A stretch of DNA of 64,000 bases, from NCBI RefSeq assembly GCF_963678635.1, contig NC_087062.1, positions 23,228,370 to 23,292,369 on the forward strand. The letters run 5' to 3'. The notes beneath the pieces were generated by a model, which saw only the letters and a list, made by a program, of their open reading frames with translations, had not been told where the DNA came from and did not search any database. The stretch is from Symsagittifera roscoffensis. Lineage: Eukaryota > Xenacoelomorpha > Acoela > Convolutidae. Shown here one piece after another: positions 62,401 through 63,633 of the stretch. Each line of letters begins with the position of its first letter. The first letter of the stretch is position 1. A program made the position numbers and the translations under genes.

Positions 62401-63619
62401 GTTTCGCTTTTGAATCAAATTCTTTTAAAACATTGTAAGAGAGGAGTTATCTCTTTTCTTAAATTTCTAAATGTATATATAAGAGAGAGTTATAAACATA
62501 TAATTAGTTAAGGAATATACTAGAGAAATGTTTGGACCACTAAACAGGGCCGAATCTTGGATTTTCTCGAGGGGGGCGGATTTTCAAAAAAAATTCAAAA
62601 ATTTTGTCGACCTTTTTTTAAATCGACCGAATTGATTTTCTCAGCCCCCCTAAATTACTAAAAAAAAATTGACCAAAATTTGTAAGCAATTTTTGTGAGG
62701 CGTTTTTTTGTAAGGGGTTTTTAAGTATTTTTTGAAGATTTTTGACCAAAAATCGCGTTTTTCCGGCGCGCGCACCCCCCTCAAAAATTAGTATTTATTG
62801 GCGCTGAAGGCGCCCTTAGAAATTTTTAAGGGTAACTCGTCAAAAATAGGCATCACAAAATAGTACAAGGGGGACCCTTTGGGTCGGCAGGGGGTCGAAT
62901 ACCTGAGGAGAAAGCGTCCGCCCCCCCCCCTTAATCCGCTACTGCCACTAAATTTGCATAATTTCAGAAAGAGCGTGAGTTGTTCTAACTATGAGCGGAG
63001 AGCGTGTTGTCTGGGCTGCTGCAAAGTGATTTGTGTGCTCTTACTGGTCAACTTCGTCCTCCTGGCAGACTTCCTGCTTTTCAAAGCCGTCACTTCAGTC
63101 GAGAGTTATGCTAGGGTAATAGATGAAGCCATCATGCAAGAGGTAATTATTAGAGAAGAAACAATACATGATCATTATCATAAAATTGTCCTTTTTCCAT
63201 AACATGGCCAAAACATTTTTGGAATGATTCTAGGGCCGGTCGGCCAAGATCGAATACAGAGAAAATTTAGAGAAAAGATAATCTTACAGCTATGAATGTG
63301 CCAAAGTGTCCCAGGTGAAGAGTTCGACACTTCTGAATCCTGAAAAATCTCTCCAGAAAAAAAATTCAGAAAAAAGCTTAAAAATTTAGCCTTGCATATA
63401 ACTACAGAAAACAGCAGAAATCTGTTTTTTATTTACAGACCGTTTTCAAAGTGCAACTACAAGGCAACGGCTTCATTACCAAACTGTATCAGCAGATGAT
63501 AGATGTGATTTTGCCTAAGAGTAAATTCGAGGACTATGTCTCCACGAATATGTGTCATCCTCAGTTCTCTCAGCCGAATTACGCAGAGTACAGCTTCATG
63601 TTCGTCATGGAAGCACTCA
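21897..63619 (+). CDS. DC-STAMP-domain transmembrane protein gene (DCST1/DCST2-like), 3' end outside window
   Basis: Eleven exons join with consistent phases: 21897-21994, 26187-26350, 26774-27010, 28779-28834, 29954-30083, 31767-31904, 37052-37213, 56463-56644 (or its duplicate 58149-58330), 60656-60753, 62968-63142 and 63439-63619. This gives about 540 codons. Family marks are RGRAALLSMLLIAVANGP with a following Asn and Cys, paired Cys (FTECTLWFKQAGRDCEKKM), and SACRYRAKYI...DNYIIE leading to YPLSFWERQRF. Six or so hydrophobic segments are visible. DCST1/DCST2 homologues (sneaky, spe-42, spe-49) act in sperm-egg membrane interaction; their C-terminal RING-like part would lie beyond 64 kb. 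Family assignment is strong. The orthologue (1 or 2) is undecided, and the donors of exons 2 and 6 are weak. Confidence 0.8.
22160..22760. mobile_element. Foldback element with long inverted repeats (Tc1/mariner-like ends)
   Basis: Sequence from cactgcggacaaaattaaa (about 22,160) to about 22,380 is repeated in inverted orientation at about 22,550-22,760, which ends tttagttttgtcc. Matching internal pairs include gaatcacttacc with gtaagtgattc, and aggtctgaaaaagcca with its inverse. No transposase is present. Confidence 0.6.
22761..24770. other. Intronic stretch without recognisable features
   Basis: This part of the first DCST-like intron is A/T-rich. Between about 23,880 and 24,050 it has repeated cagatctga-type phrases. 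I see no gene or clear element. Confidence 0.35.
24778..25425. repeat. 81 bp tandem repeat, about 8 copies
   Basis: Units start with gaattatagtggtcaaagta and contain cgagctgactaattttgaaa. Starts at about 24,778, 24,859 and 24,940 give an 81 bp period. Because 81 is a multiple of three, a 27-residue repeating open frame appears on the minus strand at 25,001-25,300; this is a by-product. Confidence 0.85.
25643..26180 (+). repeat. R1 dispersed repeat, copy a
   Basis: This starts ttgttccgactttcgatacg and ends ccctgatacgagcagtcttg followed by tttc. It contains aattaacgcgcgatatattt in the middle and matches five other places in the window. About 540 bp, no open frame. It looks like a non-autonomous element. 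Confidence 0.75.
26187..26350 (+). CDS. DCST-like gene, exon 2
   Basis: The acceptor cttgtttcttttag|GCAAC fits the phase-2 donor of exon 1. The exon encodes a polar stretch (GGSPPDDLLETSTAAQQ) and a first membrane span (FGTFLSVFALCGLAYFLL). If not spliced, the frame stops at 26,359. The only phase-compatible donor is GATA|GTCAAA at 26,350, which is weak. The acceptor pyrimidine tract is the last bases of an R1 repeat. Confidence 0.6.
26774..27010 (+). CDS. DCST-like gene, exon 3 (membrane spans)
   Basis: The acceptor is at 26,773 (or 26,776), and the donor is AACA|GTGAGT at 27,010 in phase 1. It encodes two or three hydrophobic segments ending in RGRAALLSMLLIAVANGP, then YNIKYNLAQFNKFFIC. 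The R-G-R...GP...N...C layout is characteristic of the N-terminal half of DC-STAMP-family proteins. Confidence 0.8.
28150..28255 (-). repeat. Possible tRNA-derived SINE remnant
   Basis: On the minus strand, a cgctcagtctggaag stretch (A-box-like) is followed about 35 bp later by gggttcgagtc (B-box-like) and then a T run. The stems do not pair well enough for a tRNA gene. A SINE head or tRNA pseudogene is possible. Confidence 0.25.
28779..28834 (+). CDS. DCST-like gene, exon 4 (56 nt micro-exon)
   Basis: The exon lies between gttttttag and GTGAGA. It accepts phase 1 and leaves phase 0, encoding TVGSENLLAQLMTGRTDL. Without it, exons 3 and 5 do not join in frame, and a stop appears ten codons into the next exon. 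Family proteins have a short stretch of similar length at this position. Confidence 0.7.
29744..29788. repeat. Strong hairpin, 19-20 bp arms with 6 bp loop
   Basis: gttaacatcctctcccctaa is followed by the loop atcggg and the inverse ttagggggaggatgttaac, with a single unpaired base. It lies in the intron before exon 5. Confidence 0.8.
29954..30083 (+). CDS. DCST-like gene, exon 5
   Basis: The exon lies between tttttttttag and GTAC|GTGAGT. It encodes a helical, charged segment (FRTVIEKAKQISAEMKATF and ITDMRDFLIKYAQF) that corresponds to the extracellular coiled region of the family. It starts in phase 0 and ends in phase 1. Confidence 0.75.
30230..30600 (-). repeat. R2 dispersed repeat, copy a
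   Basis: This begins gggcggatttaggggggat and contains cgacccagagggtcccctttt and gcgcgccgaaaa. On the minus strand it matches the copies at about 36,265-36,645 and 62,548-62,946. It is non-coding and resembles the aatccgccc-ended MITEs common in animals. Confidence 0.65.
30660..31580. repeat. R2 dispersed repeats, composite inverted copies
   Basis: A minus-oriented copy starts at about 30,716 (aggggcggatttaggggag), with a short partial copy just before it at about 30,660. A plus-oriented end lies at about 31,395-31,578 (gggtcgaatccctgac, aaccctaaatccgctggtg). The two main ends form a large inverted repeat in the intron before exon 6. Confidence 0.6.
31767..31904 (+). CDS. DCST-like gene, exon 6
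   Basis: The acceptor is tatttttccag. The exon encodes TYVCNEQYISS, then CTLWFKQAGRDCEKKM with the paired cysteines of the family. The phase-1 donor chosen is ATAC|GTAGAA at 31,904. A stronger-looking GTAAGA at 31,914 would give the wrong phase for the next exon. The frame stays open to 32,077, so a readthrough terminal exon is an alternative. Confidence 0.7.
31970..32663. repeat. Large inverted repeat around a (CA)n core
   Basis: The left arm, 31,970-32,340, overlaps the region just after exon 6. The right arm, about 32,422-32,663, is its inverse at high identity, e.g. catgttagccgcacaatgca on the left against its complement on the right. The left arm has an extra 130 bp or so at 32,170-32,300. 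Confidence 0.85.
32343..32420. repeat. (CA)n microsatellite
   Basis: About 39 CA units with two interruptions lie exactly between the arms of the inverted repeat. Confidence 0.95.
32664..34867. other. Intronic stretch, no supported gene
   Basis: This contains a 37 bp tandem doublet at about 33,245-33,305 with the acceptor-like tttgatttcagagag in each unit. Otherwise it is A/T-rich without domains. The 122-codon frame at 34,474-34,842 has no recognisable features and no splice context that fits the DCST-like gene. Confidence 0.35.
34868..35398 (-). repeat. R1 dispersed repeat, copy b
   Basis: This is an R1 copy in minus orientation. It starts aaacaagactgttcgtatca and ends with the complement of the ttgttccgactttcgatacg end. 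It is about 530 bp and moderately diverged from copy a. Confidence 0.75.
36265..36645 (+). repeat. R2 dispersed repeat, copy b
   Basis: This starts ttctcgaggggcgggatttt and ends acccctaaatccgcccctg. It has the gtcgaccaaatt, gcgcgctt and aaaggcgcc landmarks shared with the copy at 62,548. Confidence 0.65.
37052..37213 (+). CDS. DCST-like gene, exon 7
   Basis: The acceptor catgtttttcag and the donor ATAG|GTTAAT give phase 1 in and phase 1 out. It encodes FCELSKFVGKALIKLVASSH and ends FFEVNFKANYFFKATLDIG. This matches the family's pattern of a Cys-containing helix followed by alternating beta residues. Its last 54 bases are repeated at 57,752-57,805 as part of the 1662 bp duplication. Confidence 0.75.
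37272..37275. repeat. Target site duplication (left), CTTT
   Basis: cttt precedes the LTR, and the same four bases follow the other LTR at 56,178-56,181. The uninterrupted duplicate at about 57,860 shows one cttt, confirming the site. Confidence 0.9.
37276..37683 (-). repeat. 3' LTR of the retrotransposon (408 bp)
   Basis: On the plus strand it runs TGAGTTAGG to GGTTCCA. In element orientation it starts TGGAACC and ends CTAACTCA. I see no difference from the LTR at 55,770. It carries ccaat-type boxes near its upstream end, an AATAAA (complement at 37,474-37,479) and a hairpin at 37,541-37,568. Confidence 0.95.
37541..37568. promoter_or_regulatory. Hairpin in the LTR, present in both LTRs
   Basis: gtgctgaaattac, aa, gtaacttcagcac forms a near-perfect 12-13 bp stem. 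The second copy is at 56,035-56,062. In element orientation it lies about 60 nt before the AATAAA. Confidence 0.7.
37684..37700 (-). promoter_or_regulatory. Candidate polypurine tract (short)
   Basis: In element orientation, acccggatggg abuts the 3' LTR. It is short and interrupted by pyrimidines, so plus-strand priming here is an expectation from position more than a clear motif. Confidence 0.4.
37684..39298 (-). other. 3' untranslated part of the retrotransposon
   Basis: This is about 1.6 kb between the last ORF and the 3' LTR. No open frame on the minus strand looks coding. The plus-strand frames here are composition artefacts. It is unusually long for a Ty3-type element and may hold a transport or packaging signal. 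Confidence 0.5.
39299..41092 (-). CDS. Retrotransposon ORF of unknown function, 597 aa
   Basis: This 597-codon frame is the last gene of the element. Residues 1 to about 200 are low-complexity, rich in Ser, Pro, Asn and Thr. The remaining 400 are aromatic- and His-rich and look globular (for example FAVGTEELTTIKALQLLWPL near the C-terminus), with no domain I recognise and no clear signal peptide or membrane span. Its ATG overlaps the stop of the glycoprotein-like ORF as ATGA (41,089-41,092). That suggests termination-reinitiation or a shared mRNA. The length and lack of stops in a recent element imply that it is translated. It could be a second structural or a regulatory protein. Confidence 0.75.
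   Translation of the reverse strand: MSRQLGSLHRSNSHPTNLTSSIPIIPLFAFPPPDFLSSNVTSGMNSDTNSQISVLYSISQLNNPNIETPDEFADSEPSPSNNFHNPSHFSQPPFQPILSNNPDPITPTPSYASQVTPTYSSYHSDQSSPDTPRISPELDNFITLQQQPYHLNTPTINQISSTTNSSNPPTPSSNYTESLAPSSTSTESSLNTNRAYRTFKRKFPNHPFPAKPGTAREYINHPQHTNTREFLAITLPSFPQYTLNTPHNANETRNFVDEYVLMPTLSWTSYYHFTNPLCLPLTNTSIDIDRNKDMLYRLTTPLTARQFTYVGYKKSLKIHTAPRANEYTLEYYDHNIIRANQDQFLDDDRFANPQITEKFFIKTPYVFTLNIFDRKFDHIISEALTSTQAYESFKERFQIFSLTFHFLAPHERDLHCSHDIMLRTKQTHTYSYYRFIQNHFDLHTPSRQPHHRFQFINLKYTSPYFLNFTYCIKNTNLHGILRNYDPITQMYIFCPITKTFNAEESRPFLIPHEFVQPIEIPILEFIHNTKFNHKLYNLIQNTPYEFAVGTEELTTIKALQLLWPLLQTKNIIRILAKLLTTSELIHDIFPHGFFPDD
41089..43707 (-). CDS. Envelope-glycoprotein-like ORF, 872 aa
   Basis: The protein starts with a signal peptide-like segment (residues about 1-18, LKLLIFLQTLFLI). 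It has a long Cys-containing ectodomain, and a hydrophobic segment near residues 702-730 (YAMFNFIGFLFSLL) with another at about 746-769 (ILFAGFFGIF). A polar, Pro/Asn-rich tail of about 100 residues follows. In the ectodomain, near residue 519, a CY-x-RIP segment followed by FVDTLSRRTYFW and a Cys resembles a block found in glycoproteins of chuvirus-like and other mononegaviruses captured by LTR elements. That link is inference from pattern only. I see none of the usual insect errantivirus (baculovirus F-type) features. The position after pol is where env genes sit. Its start overlaps the end of the ATG-less frame. Confidence 0.75.
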   Translation of the reverse strand: MYILKLLIFLQTLFLITSNQNINPSPRTGPQDLLVTHYDCEENEQKTLHKYAINQVSQCETEPQAIETTDIIATLYSKARATTVTGYKFTATFSEKKVHCSQVSNGNKNRLDHESFYQSNIERLLHLNPDDCKNELLRLNITKNKNSQRKLVNFQVFSDSVHQSQLERHQGHIRLDEKYPYNGAHGRLTYDLHDKHWIPHIGINNPSNCKADTKNKGYQEIMFFDWKIQLEKIQLTRDLSDNTMIYQGIRLPCKNDQGYCDPTTRTQATIVWFPEDTCTTFQVAKIHARMIKFHEKYFIQSIPYEQVHPSRKLSSDFRNIDNIENKLTRFQIYQETELACKYRNPLHRTQYSEILVEYEKGFDMTTGKVKIDPYATGHPLNEGTSYIPVNFEKSNGQPGGHLKPYDTRSTRLQELSLMNTTYFGNIHYDIHLDMKLDYTISRIFQEMSLSELETLHQLCELERTQILQSLALAVLKIPYAGYLLSGNRSNFLDYEGNILWFYTCTKKVSPLYVFEDKRCYKRIPIFYKNKVHFVDTLSRRTYFWDTAVPCGSENSHNVVQLNPDENKYYLLTPYPTLMQSLKKFSPESIRAIARNPNIDLQSIGIYSKSDIQHHIRTQQFQELLTQMDTIQRQSIDQNLRKLAETAGFADIYTQDYSGYFKDIKDYIYLNGEKYRPQDISPINIFSFVTLKNEILDFLGWPYYILEKLTILYAMFNFIGFLFSLLKGIYNTCAIHTQVNRQASVARILFAGFFGIFSTSINKILLDAQIKEYNTKITTRQNTYDEEHNNVDTQPTAPQLPPLPNNHPLSLAPRNFRNLAITHNPNFRLTTSQSPVQHIMTHPPQDDNTYEQIIEQPHTTAFQSQNNNFFSPR
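43695..44831 (-). CDS. ATG-less open frame, about 378 codons, probably spliced or non-AUG started
   Basis: The minus-strand frame is open from 44,831 (just after an in-frame TAA at 44,832-44,834) to TAA at 43,695-43,697, and contains no ATG codon. Composition is coding-like: a Gln/Pro/Ser/Thr/Asn-rich N-terminal two thirds (QNQSSPTSSQDNPTPPSTTQ), then a mixed segment (FGQHQESNRLHNWALNRLQY). It ends SGLSYTCIF over the start of the glycoprotein ORF (13 nt overlap). The general layout resembles that of the 597 aa ORF. Translation probably needs a spliced leader; the minus-strand AG at 44,796 after ttgctacccaac is one candidate acceptor. A non-AUG start is the alternative. Confidence 0.6.
   Translation of the reverse strand, partial: QFKNPSKIATQQSQNQSSPTSSQDNPTPPSTTQNPQTSTRISFQDNPYTFEERHARLYEPLEPVQRQASLSEPTYNLYPTLPQELSRIRNLSQNQNTAEINRQIIHPRRNRNFQTPRVHFDIPQSPTQTTPENTTGITPETPTLFSQRSTSSLPSDYLGSTPTSEQIRENPFNPPNLTSRLPYWTTNSFTQGEPNLVNDPIDISTDTTTSSSLPETLSLPSTPSISQFSPLPFNLNFPNNLDARYREQSSINIPLRLDWNTFTAPPPLFGQHQESNRLHNWALNRLQYRQDIHNDIRDHNIQILQQNSLQLKFEITVKLNNITQHPYPLNPPNITAQSLPPPFITTEVIYKYDRYTKNTIGYITFYNPYSGLSYTCIF
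44837..45025 (-). CDS. Small membrane ORF, 62 aa
   Basis: This is a 62-codon frame with two strongly hydrophobic stretches (FLLFVIFITFLLSLIL, IITFALATIFLILFL) and a short polar tail. Its ATG overlaps the stop of the 76-codon ORF as ATGA at 45,022-45,025. It ends six bases before the ATG-less frame opens. The function is unknown; viroporin-like or leader-peptide roles are possible but unsupported. Confidence 0.5.
   Translation of the reverse strand: MIRTIFSRTDIFLLFVIFITFLLSLILTICKCIKKAIITFALATIFLILFLEEYYNKHKPSH
45022..45252 (-). CDS. Small membrane ORF, 76 aa
   Basis: This is a 76-codon frame with a hydrophobic core rich in Ile and Phe (FIIFLFDIIESFLIIIIIFC) and a polar C-terminus. It is the first gene of the downstream block and shares a 4-base ATGA overlap with the next ORF. 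A/T-rich DNA favours hydrophobic frames by chance, so confidence rests mainly on the tight overlap chain. Confidence 0.45.
   Translation of the reverse strand: MLFSQTVAQIFINFKHFFSILQVFIIFLFDIIESFLIIIIIFCNIFLIFYTIIELFLQLSKTLEYIHRYDFNNLSK
45253..45852 (-). other. Spacer between gag-pol and the downstream ORF block
   Basis: These 600 bp have no coding frame of note. A splice acceptor for a subgenomic mRNA of the downstream block could lie here. I could not single one out. Confidence 0.4.
45853..54075 (-). CDS. Gag-Pol polyprotein, single 2740-codon frame
   Basis: One continuous frame encodes all core functions. The Gag part (about residues 1-1130) has a Ty3-type capsid segment near 610-760 (AAQKWFSVL, FTQEFSKMF), a zinc knuckle CNYCRRYGHSISEC at about 841-854 (CX2CX4HX4C), and an Arg/Asn/Ser/Tyr-rich tract at about 938-1062 that may bind RNA. 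The protease motif FLIDSGAESNI is near 1228. RT has YLDD near 1737. RNase H starts CDASNFGIGAALL near 1883. Integrase has an HHCC finger at about 2247-2290, then FDTKGP, VTDNGTEF and LVEGMNRS, giving a D-59-D-35-E spacing. A GPY/F-like tail (GPYQIIAKP) follows. The order is Ty3/gypsy (Metaviridae). No gag-pol frameshift or stop is present, so another mechanism must set the Gag:Pol ratio. Confidence 0.95.
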   Translation of the reverse strand: MSSTHTPGDETPDDDEIFPFIVDADTDRGQHIFCQNLLVNLFEPGISPCKTEFPDVKIKRQIIDHYLKDICNITQQYGIYSIEFTSPNHNNRTYTIQTDDLDLEFSKVFSEYIKSIQYHNSQRANSIFTNEVFALIYSYISILENELPLTNVSPTETSKHLRVRHEITLLSSYLNIIKENFTKDDVSQHTKHDLQKILAWFIIDYFTHNIDLIAQARKNFRPQNSNDDTAITEQSDYVWDPEWSHPVFINFPQSISSQAIGTISYIRDYVRVIPLTIDATPLNYNTFLPDTQNNSLNSTVIHNENLNGTRNLTQQDIQTPSHFINEEIVHTTTTQQSISPIRPNLTTPRNTNPSQTQVTLQSTVKPSVAPKYSHMDYQTYKPMTIPSKTRKTFTRNNFADHNYNYTHPSKTNYKPQRNFNQYTKPRNWDNPTAQYNSTNFQPNPPQDRSENYPFFQQNKNKKQTSYQMDYLSSDEDFLQPDIFAPNTQEYRRQGIQKTRTNHRNFSPQSIDAQYQQPIQQLNPINIQSFQPIQQQNPMTTHSYQPSQMQNEIPLPYYLQQHEITRNQLSNFSQMPNAAESLQMTMNPYLMGGSSITSNKPLMVFTGTDPEYSVEDYLNAVTANLILNIGPEPINTPLHQNWIHRRTALIQTTLDGAAQKWFSVLPQEIKSNWKRFTQEFSKMFDSERNKQQQRVLCNEIRRLPNETIKQIAVRIETLVRKAYSLNTHDYKNTKMTEILMMTLTPQLRKIAIKKRASHPSSIREPDLDFRKLVDKLEQAEITMKLEETENLKLQYVNKIETTPTNINNIQESETDLVEKITEILNIYEKNPNFKGKPSFKKWCNYCRRYGHSISECRQKQQDSQNKPQKYKEPNKSFYQYMKKDQNLPNKNVYSNNSSGKPLPNNTSYTRNQSPYNSSYRGRSPERRNTYNSSQNHYNRPNSRNNYSRSNSNTQRFVSRSNSQSRNNYYPNNQSRNSSYNRNRNYSYNRNRSYSNNRNQNYPNNRSRNNSYNRSNYNRPNNNYQNRSRNNSQNRHPSYNNRYRNYSQSPHRNNNHYNNSNNRHRSSTPKHQRQINQVQANPETTSDPPGIDDTVTDTLQLNQINCTSSDSESDTENTLDINMIKVENDYESVIYEQPFPSHIYENQSQILQNHYTTPINSTPTTQETNEINTTNQTNKNTKTKCLNTNHIYQNIQKEQPKEKIWTIPFLLESPRNKEFQPPDLEIDFLIDSGAESNIINIPTWNEIKILHPKLTPLETSSKLATAQGSTLINYGKIQLFLLPTRTMEQSKILNKPFKQIFHITDIKYNIIGIPFISKYIPTINILNSKILIKDKYTKTKETSLTFFQRLNKQPPFFSKFYPIFNQQRKHLKPLSGNIYNFSIKQVHQYDKAQNKQKFYMSDFEFKPIHKFFKITISSIKYLKNSNSDIISLHVYNNTPYQVTLPLGLLGYCETNATISPIHEKAYRVNNILQLLDICQSTILNEELSINNIISNENRNTDYFTKTPYFKPTFNISNYTEDQQKFLTMFNFQHSQITQDEFEKLAKQLIQYSSVYATSKFDVGKISSSLHLPLKPDAVFKKQRASKVPIHLHDKVNRLLDTLEQYNIISPVNKEEQPKGNTFINPVIILAKGESLKIVLDARYLNSLIDESKCNWPIEPIQVILTKINGKYFTTADMNSAYNQMPLDEQSRRLTQFVIGNQQYEFNRLFYGISIGPAAFSAFMSKIFRPLILKKNAITYLDDVFMQSQTKDEMFKVLETYHQILQNENLKAAPDKSHFFLTRVKFLGHNIERKTITPLKSRIDAIQKLQPPTNKKKIQEFLGMLNFLSKYVYKMQLYLRPFYNILRQQNNFEWNTEHQTRFEEIKKLLTEQISNTIPDPDQPFYAMCDASNFGIGAALLQSQNGTNKMNLISANSRLFTQAELRLSTLMRECTAIIYTLTEYEFLILGSKHPTVLFTDHKPIIFLFTQKSNPNHRVYRFQLILMKFPNLHIVWTAGKNLALPDTLSRNTPPELLTRKTTVEIPKNIKFYLAENETSPRLECKYAVKTDIEQSQINNLQHFPLYLDCQNNHYEVDLLGTSTFKPIPYSQWIKNNTQQKRTKQHLPKKDHFPLIEKEDLTDKINLSGPQTNDSKYTINQVFDLHDPLDTIPLSKLEIENIFLPPTETITISTLKQYQNLDPVIRQLKSWHKYKTKPIKADSTILGNKTLLRYFRKFNNTTINENTDLLEYNLNESTVPCLPISMILIAFNISHTQNIKGHSGSEKTYSNFIQNFYFPNAPIWIKVLCNDCIVCQLNKPYPNQKQIAQKQDFKGQSLYFNHRISFDTKGPISPSSEGNSYIMVIVDAFTHYVALNPVPHCNAYYAYTTLYEHWIAKFGLPEILVTDNGTEFINNEIITLCHLYNIKHKPRTSHAPWTNGLVEGMNRSLQEYLRCIINGNDTKYTEWSADVKLFPLAYNSQITTTLGMSPYEMVFNQKPRKPIMFTANSHKNAQGYCQPNKDSICYNLPLHTHDEDHFHHPQILKLASGTHTEWILNRDKKHNEIYQKITKKLLQRQNINERINSRFTPASDLKIGTFVLIPNFNTQKGISKKLQPLRKGPYQIIAKPTDVTYKIIDSNKKEIVQHRNNLLPYYPKEYALRELTQLYSFTGLKIIQNEPHLKNTEQNDNPTENQNTKPIATKNNTQNHKESPKQRKNRKMTEQIIPQEEIDKSEHRKTTRLRNQPRKNYKMFIPQSKILKKVEFKK
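54050..54517 (-). CDS. Basic ORF upstream of gag, 155 aa
   Basis: This is a 155-codon frame that ends 26 bases inside gag-pol in another frame. It is strongly basic (RTKRQTLKRKIITKQRQITR, GKRRIKKQYKHK) with a Ser/Glu-rich middle (SESETNSLDE, SDSETTSNSS). No domain is recognised. As the first ORF of the element it should be read from the full-length RNA, with gag-pol reached by leaky scanning, reinitiation or splicing. The basic clusters suggest nuclear or nucleic-acid binding. That is inference. Confidence 0.6.
   Translation of the reverse strand: MSFKNLGNKQTIVLHNCEIDNKKYDLVITPHTQTVGYIRTKRQTLKRKIITKQRQITRKRFSKNRNAFSESETNSLDELYKLKESIDKNYPQHDQLYFSDSETTSNSSQRGKRRIKKQYKHKPVHLYNWNQPIRHINNYILTVIERKNEFNAHPR
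54518..55750 (-). other. Long leader of the retrotransposon
   Basis: This is about 1.2 kb between the primer site and the first ORF. It holds two copies of gatccaaggataagccttga (55,038 and 55,095), each able to form a small aagg/cctt stem. A GTAAGT on the minus strand at 54,698-54,703 is a candidate donor for spliced subgenomic RNA. A 77-codon frame at 55,448-55,681, rich in Arg and Ile, starts about 70 bases after the primer site and may be a short upstream ORF. It has no known domain. Confidence 0.5.
55751..55767 (-). promoter_or_regulatory. Primer binding site, 17 nt, tRNA-complementary
   Basis: In element orientation TGGTGCGACCATAAGTC starts two bases after the 5' LTR. Its complement ends in CACCA, as a tRNA 3' end does, with an implied acceptor strand TGGTCGC. 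I could not assign the tRNA type. Confidence 0.8.
55770..56177 (-). repeat. 5' LTR of the retrotransposon (408 bp)
   Basis: This is the same sequence as the other LTR by eye over 408 bp. It holds the element promoter, with several attgg/ccaat boxes at 56,100-56,160 and the tatattttatg stretch near 56,155. The AATAAA complement is at 55,968-55,973. Confidence 0.95.
56178..56181. repeat. Target site duplication (right), CTTT
   Basis: This is the second copy of the cttt target duplication, directly after the terminal CCA of the LTR. Confidence 0.9.
56463..56644 (+). CDS. DCST-like gene, exon 8, copy A
   Basis: The acceptor is caatggtttcag and the exon is 182 nt, phase 1 to phase 0. It encodes ELVQLSDEVEKTIF, a membrane segment (LKMFTLVQILCALFSACRY) and the family signature YRAKYIKYDYHDNYIIE. 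The donor GAA|GTTTGT is weak. It lies downstream of the LTR element. Copy B at 58,149-58,330 has one conservative change (Asp to Gly after the first LS). Confidence 0.75.
57046..57588 (+). repeat. R1 dispersed repeat, copy c
   Basis: This R1 copy lies within duplication copy A. It begins ttgttccgactttcgatacg and ends with the tgatgcgaacagttttgttt variant of the R1 end. It contains an extra tatatatatttatat insert relative to copy a. Confidence 0.75.
58149..58330 (+). CDS. DCST-like gene, exon 8, copy B (duplicate)
   Basis: This is a near-identical 182 nt duplicate of copy A with the same acceptor and donor. Because 182 is not a multiple of three and the exon enters at phase 1 but leaves at phase 0, A and B cannot both be included without a frameshift. 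They differ at two coding positions, one of which changes Asp to Gly. Copy B is nearer exon 9, and the intron upstream of copy A contains the 18.9 kb element. Confidence 0.65.
58732..59274 (+). repeat. R1 dispersed repeat, copy d
   Basis: This is the counterpart of copy c within duplication copy B, at an offset of 1686 bp, essentially identical. Confidence 0.75.
59414..60655. other. Intron between exons 8 and 9, with a decoy exon start
   Basis: At 60,008-60,036 ttcatgattttgtttcagatg repeats the acceptor context and first codons of exon 9 (60,638-60,666), then diverges. A basic 50-codon frame (59,417-59,566, GMKRRAKLHKIAHRA) has no ATG at its start and no known family. Inverted agattgttcac and gattgatcac phrases occur at about 60,410-60,590. 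Confidence 0.45.
60656..60753 (+). CDS. DCST-like gene, exon 9
   Basis: The acceptor is attttgtttcag and the donor AAAAG|GTAGAA. The exon is 98 nt, phase 0 to phase 2. It encodes PEFENVNDQRKRVGAESVYP followed by LSFWERQRFIKR, which matches the family block (basic segment, then PL and ER) directly after the D-N-x-Y-I motif of exon 8. Confidence 0.8.
61107..61841 (-). repeat. R1 dispersed repeat, copy e (with 210 bp internal duplication)
   Basis: This is a minus-oriented R1 copy whose first third is duplicated (about 61,160-61,370 repeats from 61,371). It ends cgaaagtcggaacaataa, facing the next copy head-to-head. Confidence 0.75.
61861..62405 (+). repeat. R1 dispersed repeat, copy f
   Basis: This plus-oriented R1 copy starts 19 bp after copy e, so the two make an inverted pair of about 0.5 kb arms in the intron between exons 9 and 10. 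Confidence 0.8.
62548..62946 (+). repeat. R2 dispersed repeat, copy c
   Basis: This starts attttctcgaggggggcgg and ends ccccccttaatccgctactg. It ends about 20 bp before exon 10's acceptor. Part of it is open in the exon 10 frame upstream but should not be coding. Confidence 0.65.
62968..63142 (+). CDS. DCST-like gene, exon 10
   Basis: The acceptor is cataatttcag and the donor GAG|GTAATT, phase 2 to phase 0. It encodes a basic, Cys-rich membrane-proximal part (CSNYERRACCLGCCK) and a long membrane span (VICVLLLVNFVLLADFLLF). It lies immediately downstream of an R2 repeat. Confidence 0.8.
63439..63619 (+). CDS. DCST-like gene, exon 11
   Basis: The acceptor is tttatttacag. The exon reads TVFKVQLQGNGFITKLYQQM and NMCHPQFSQPNYAEYSFMFV. 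The G-x-G-x-I/L and single-Cys-Pro pattern suits the loop before the last membrane span in this family. The donor CTCA|GTGAGA at 63,619 gives phase 1. If it is not used the frame stops at 63,633, so the gene most likely continues past the window. Confidence 0.75.
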
Positions 63620-63633
63620 GTGAGAGCAGATGA

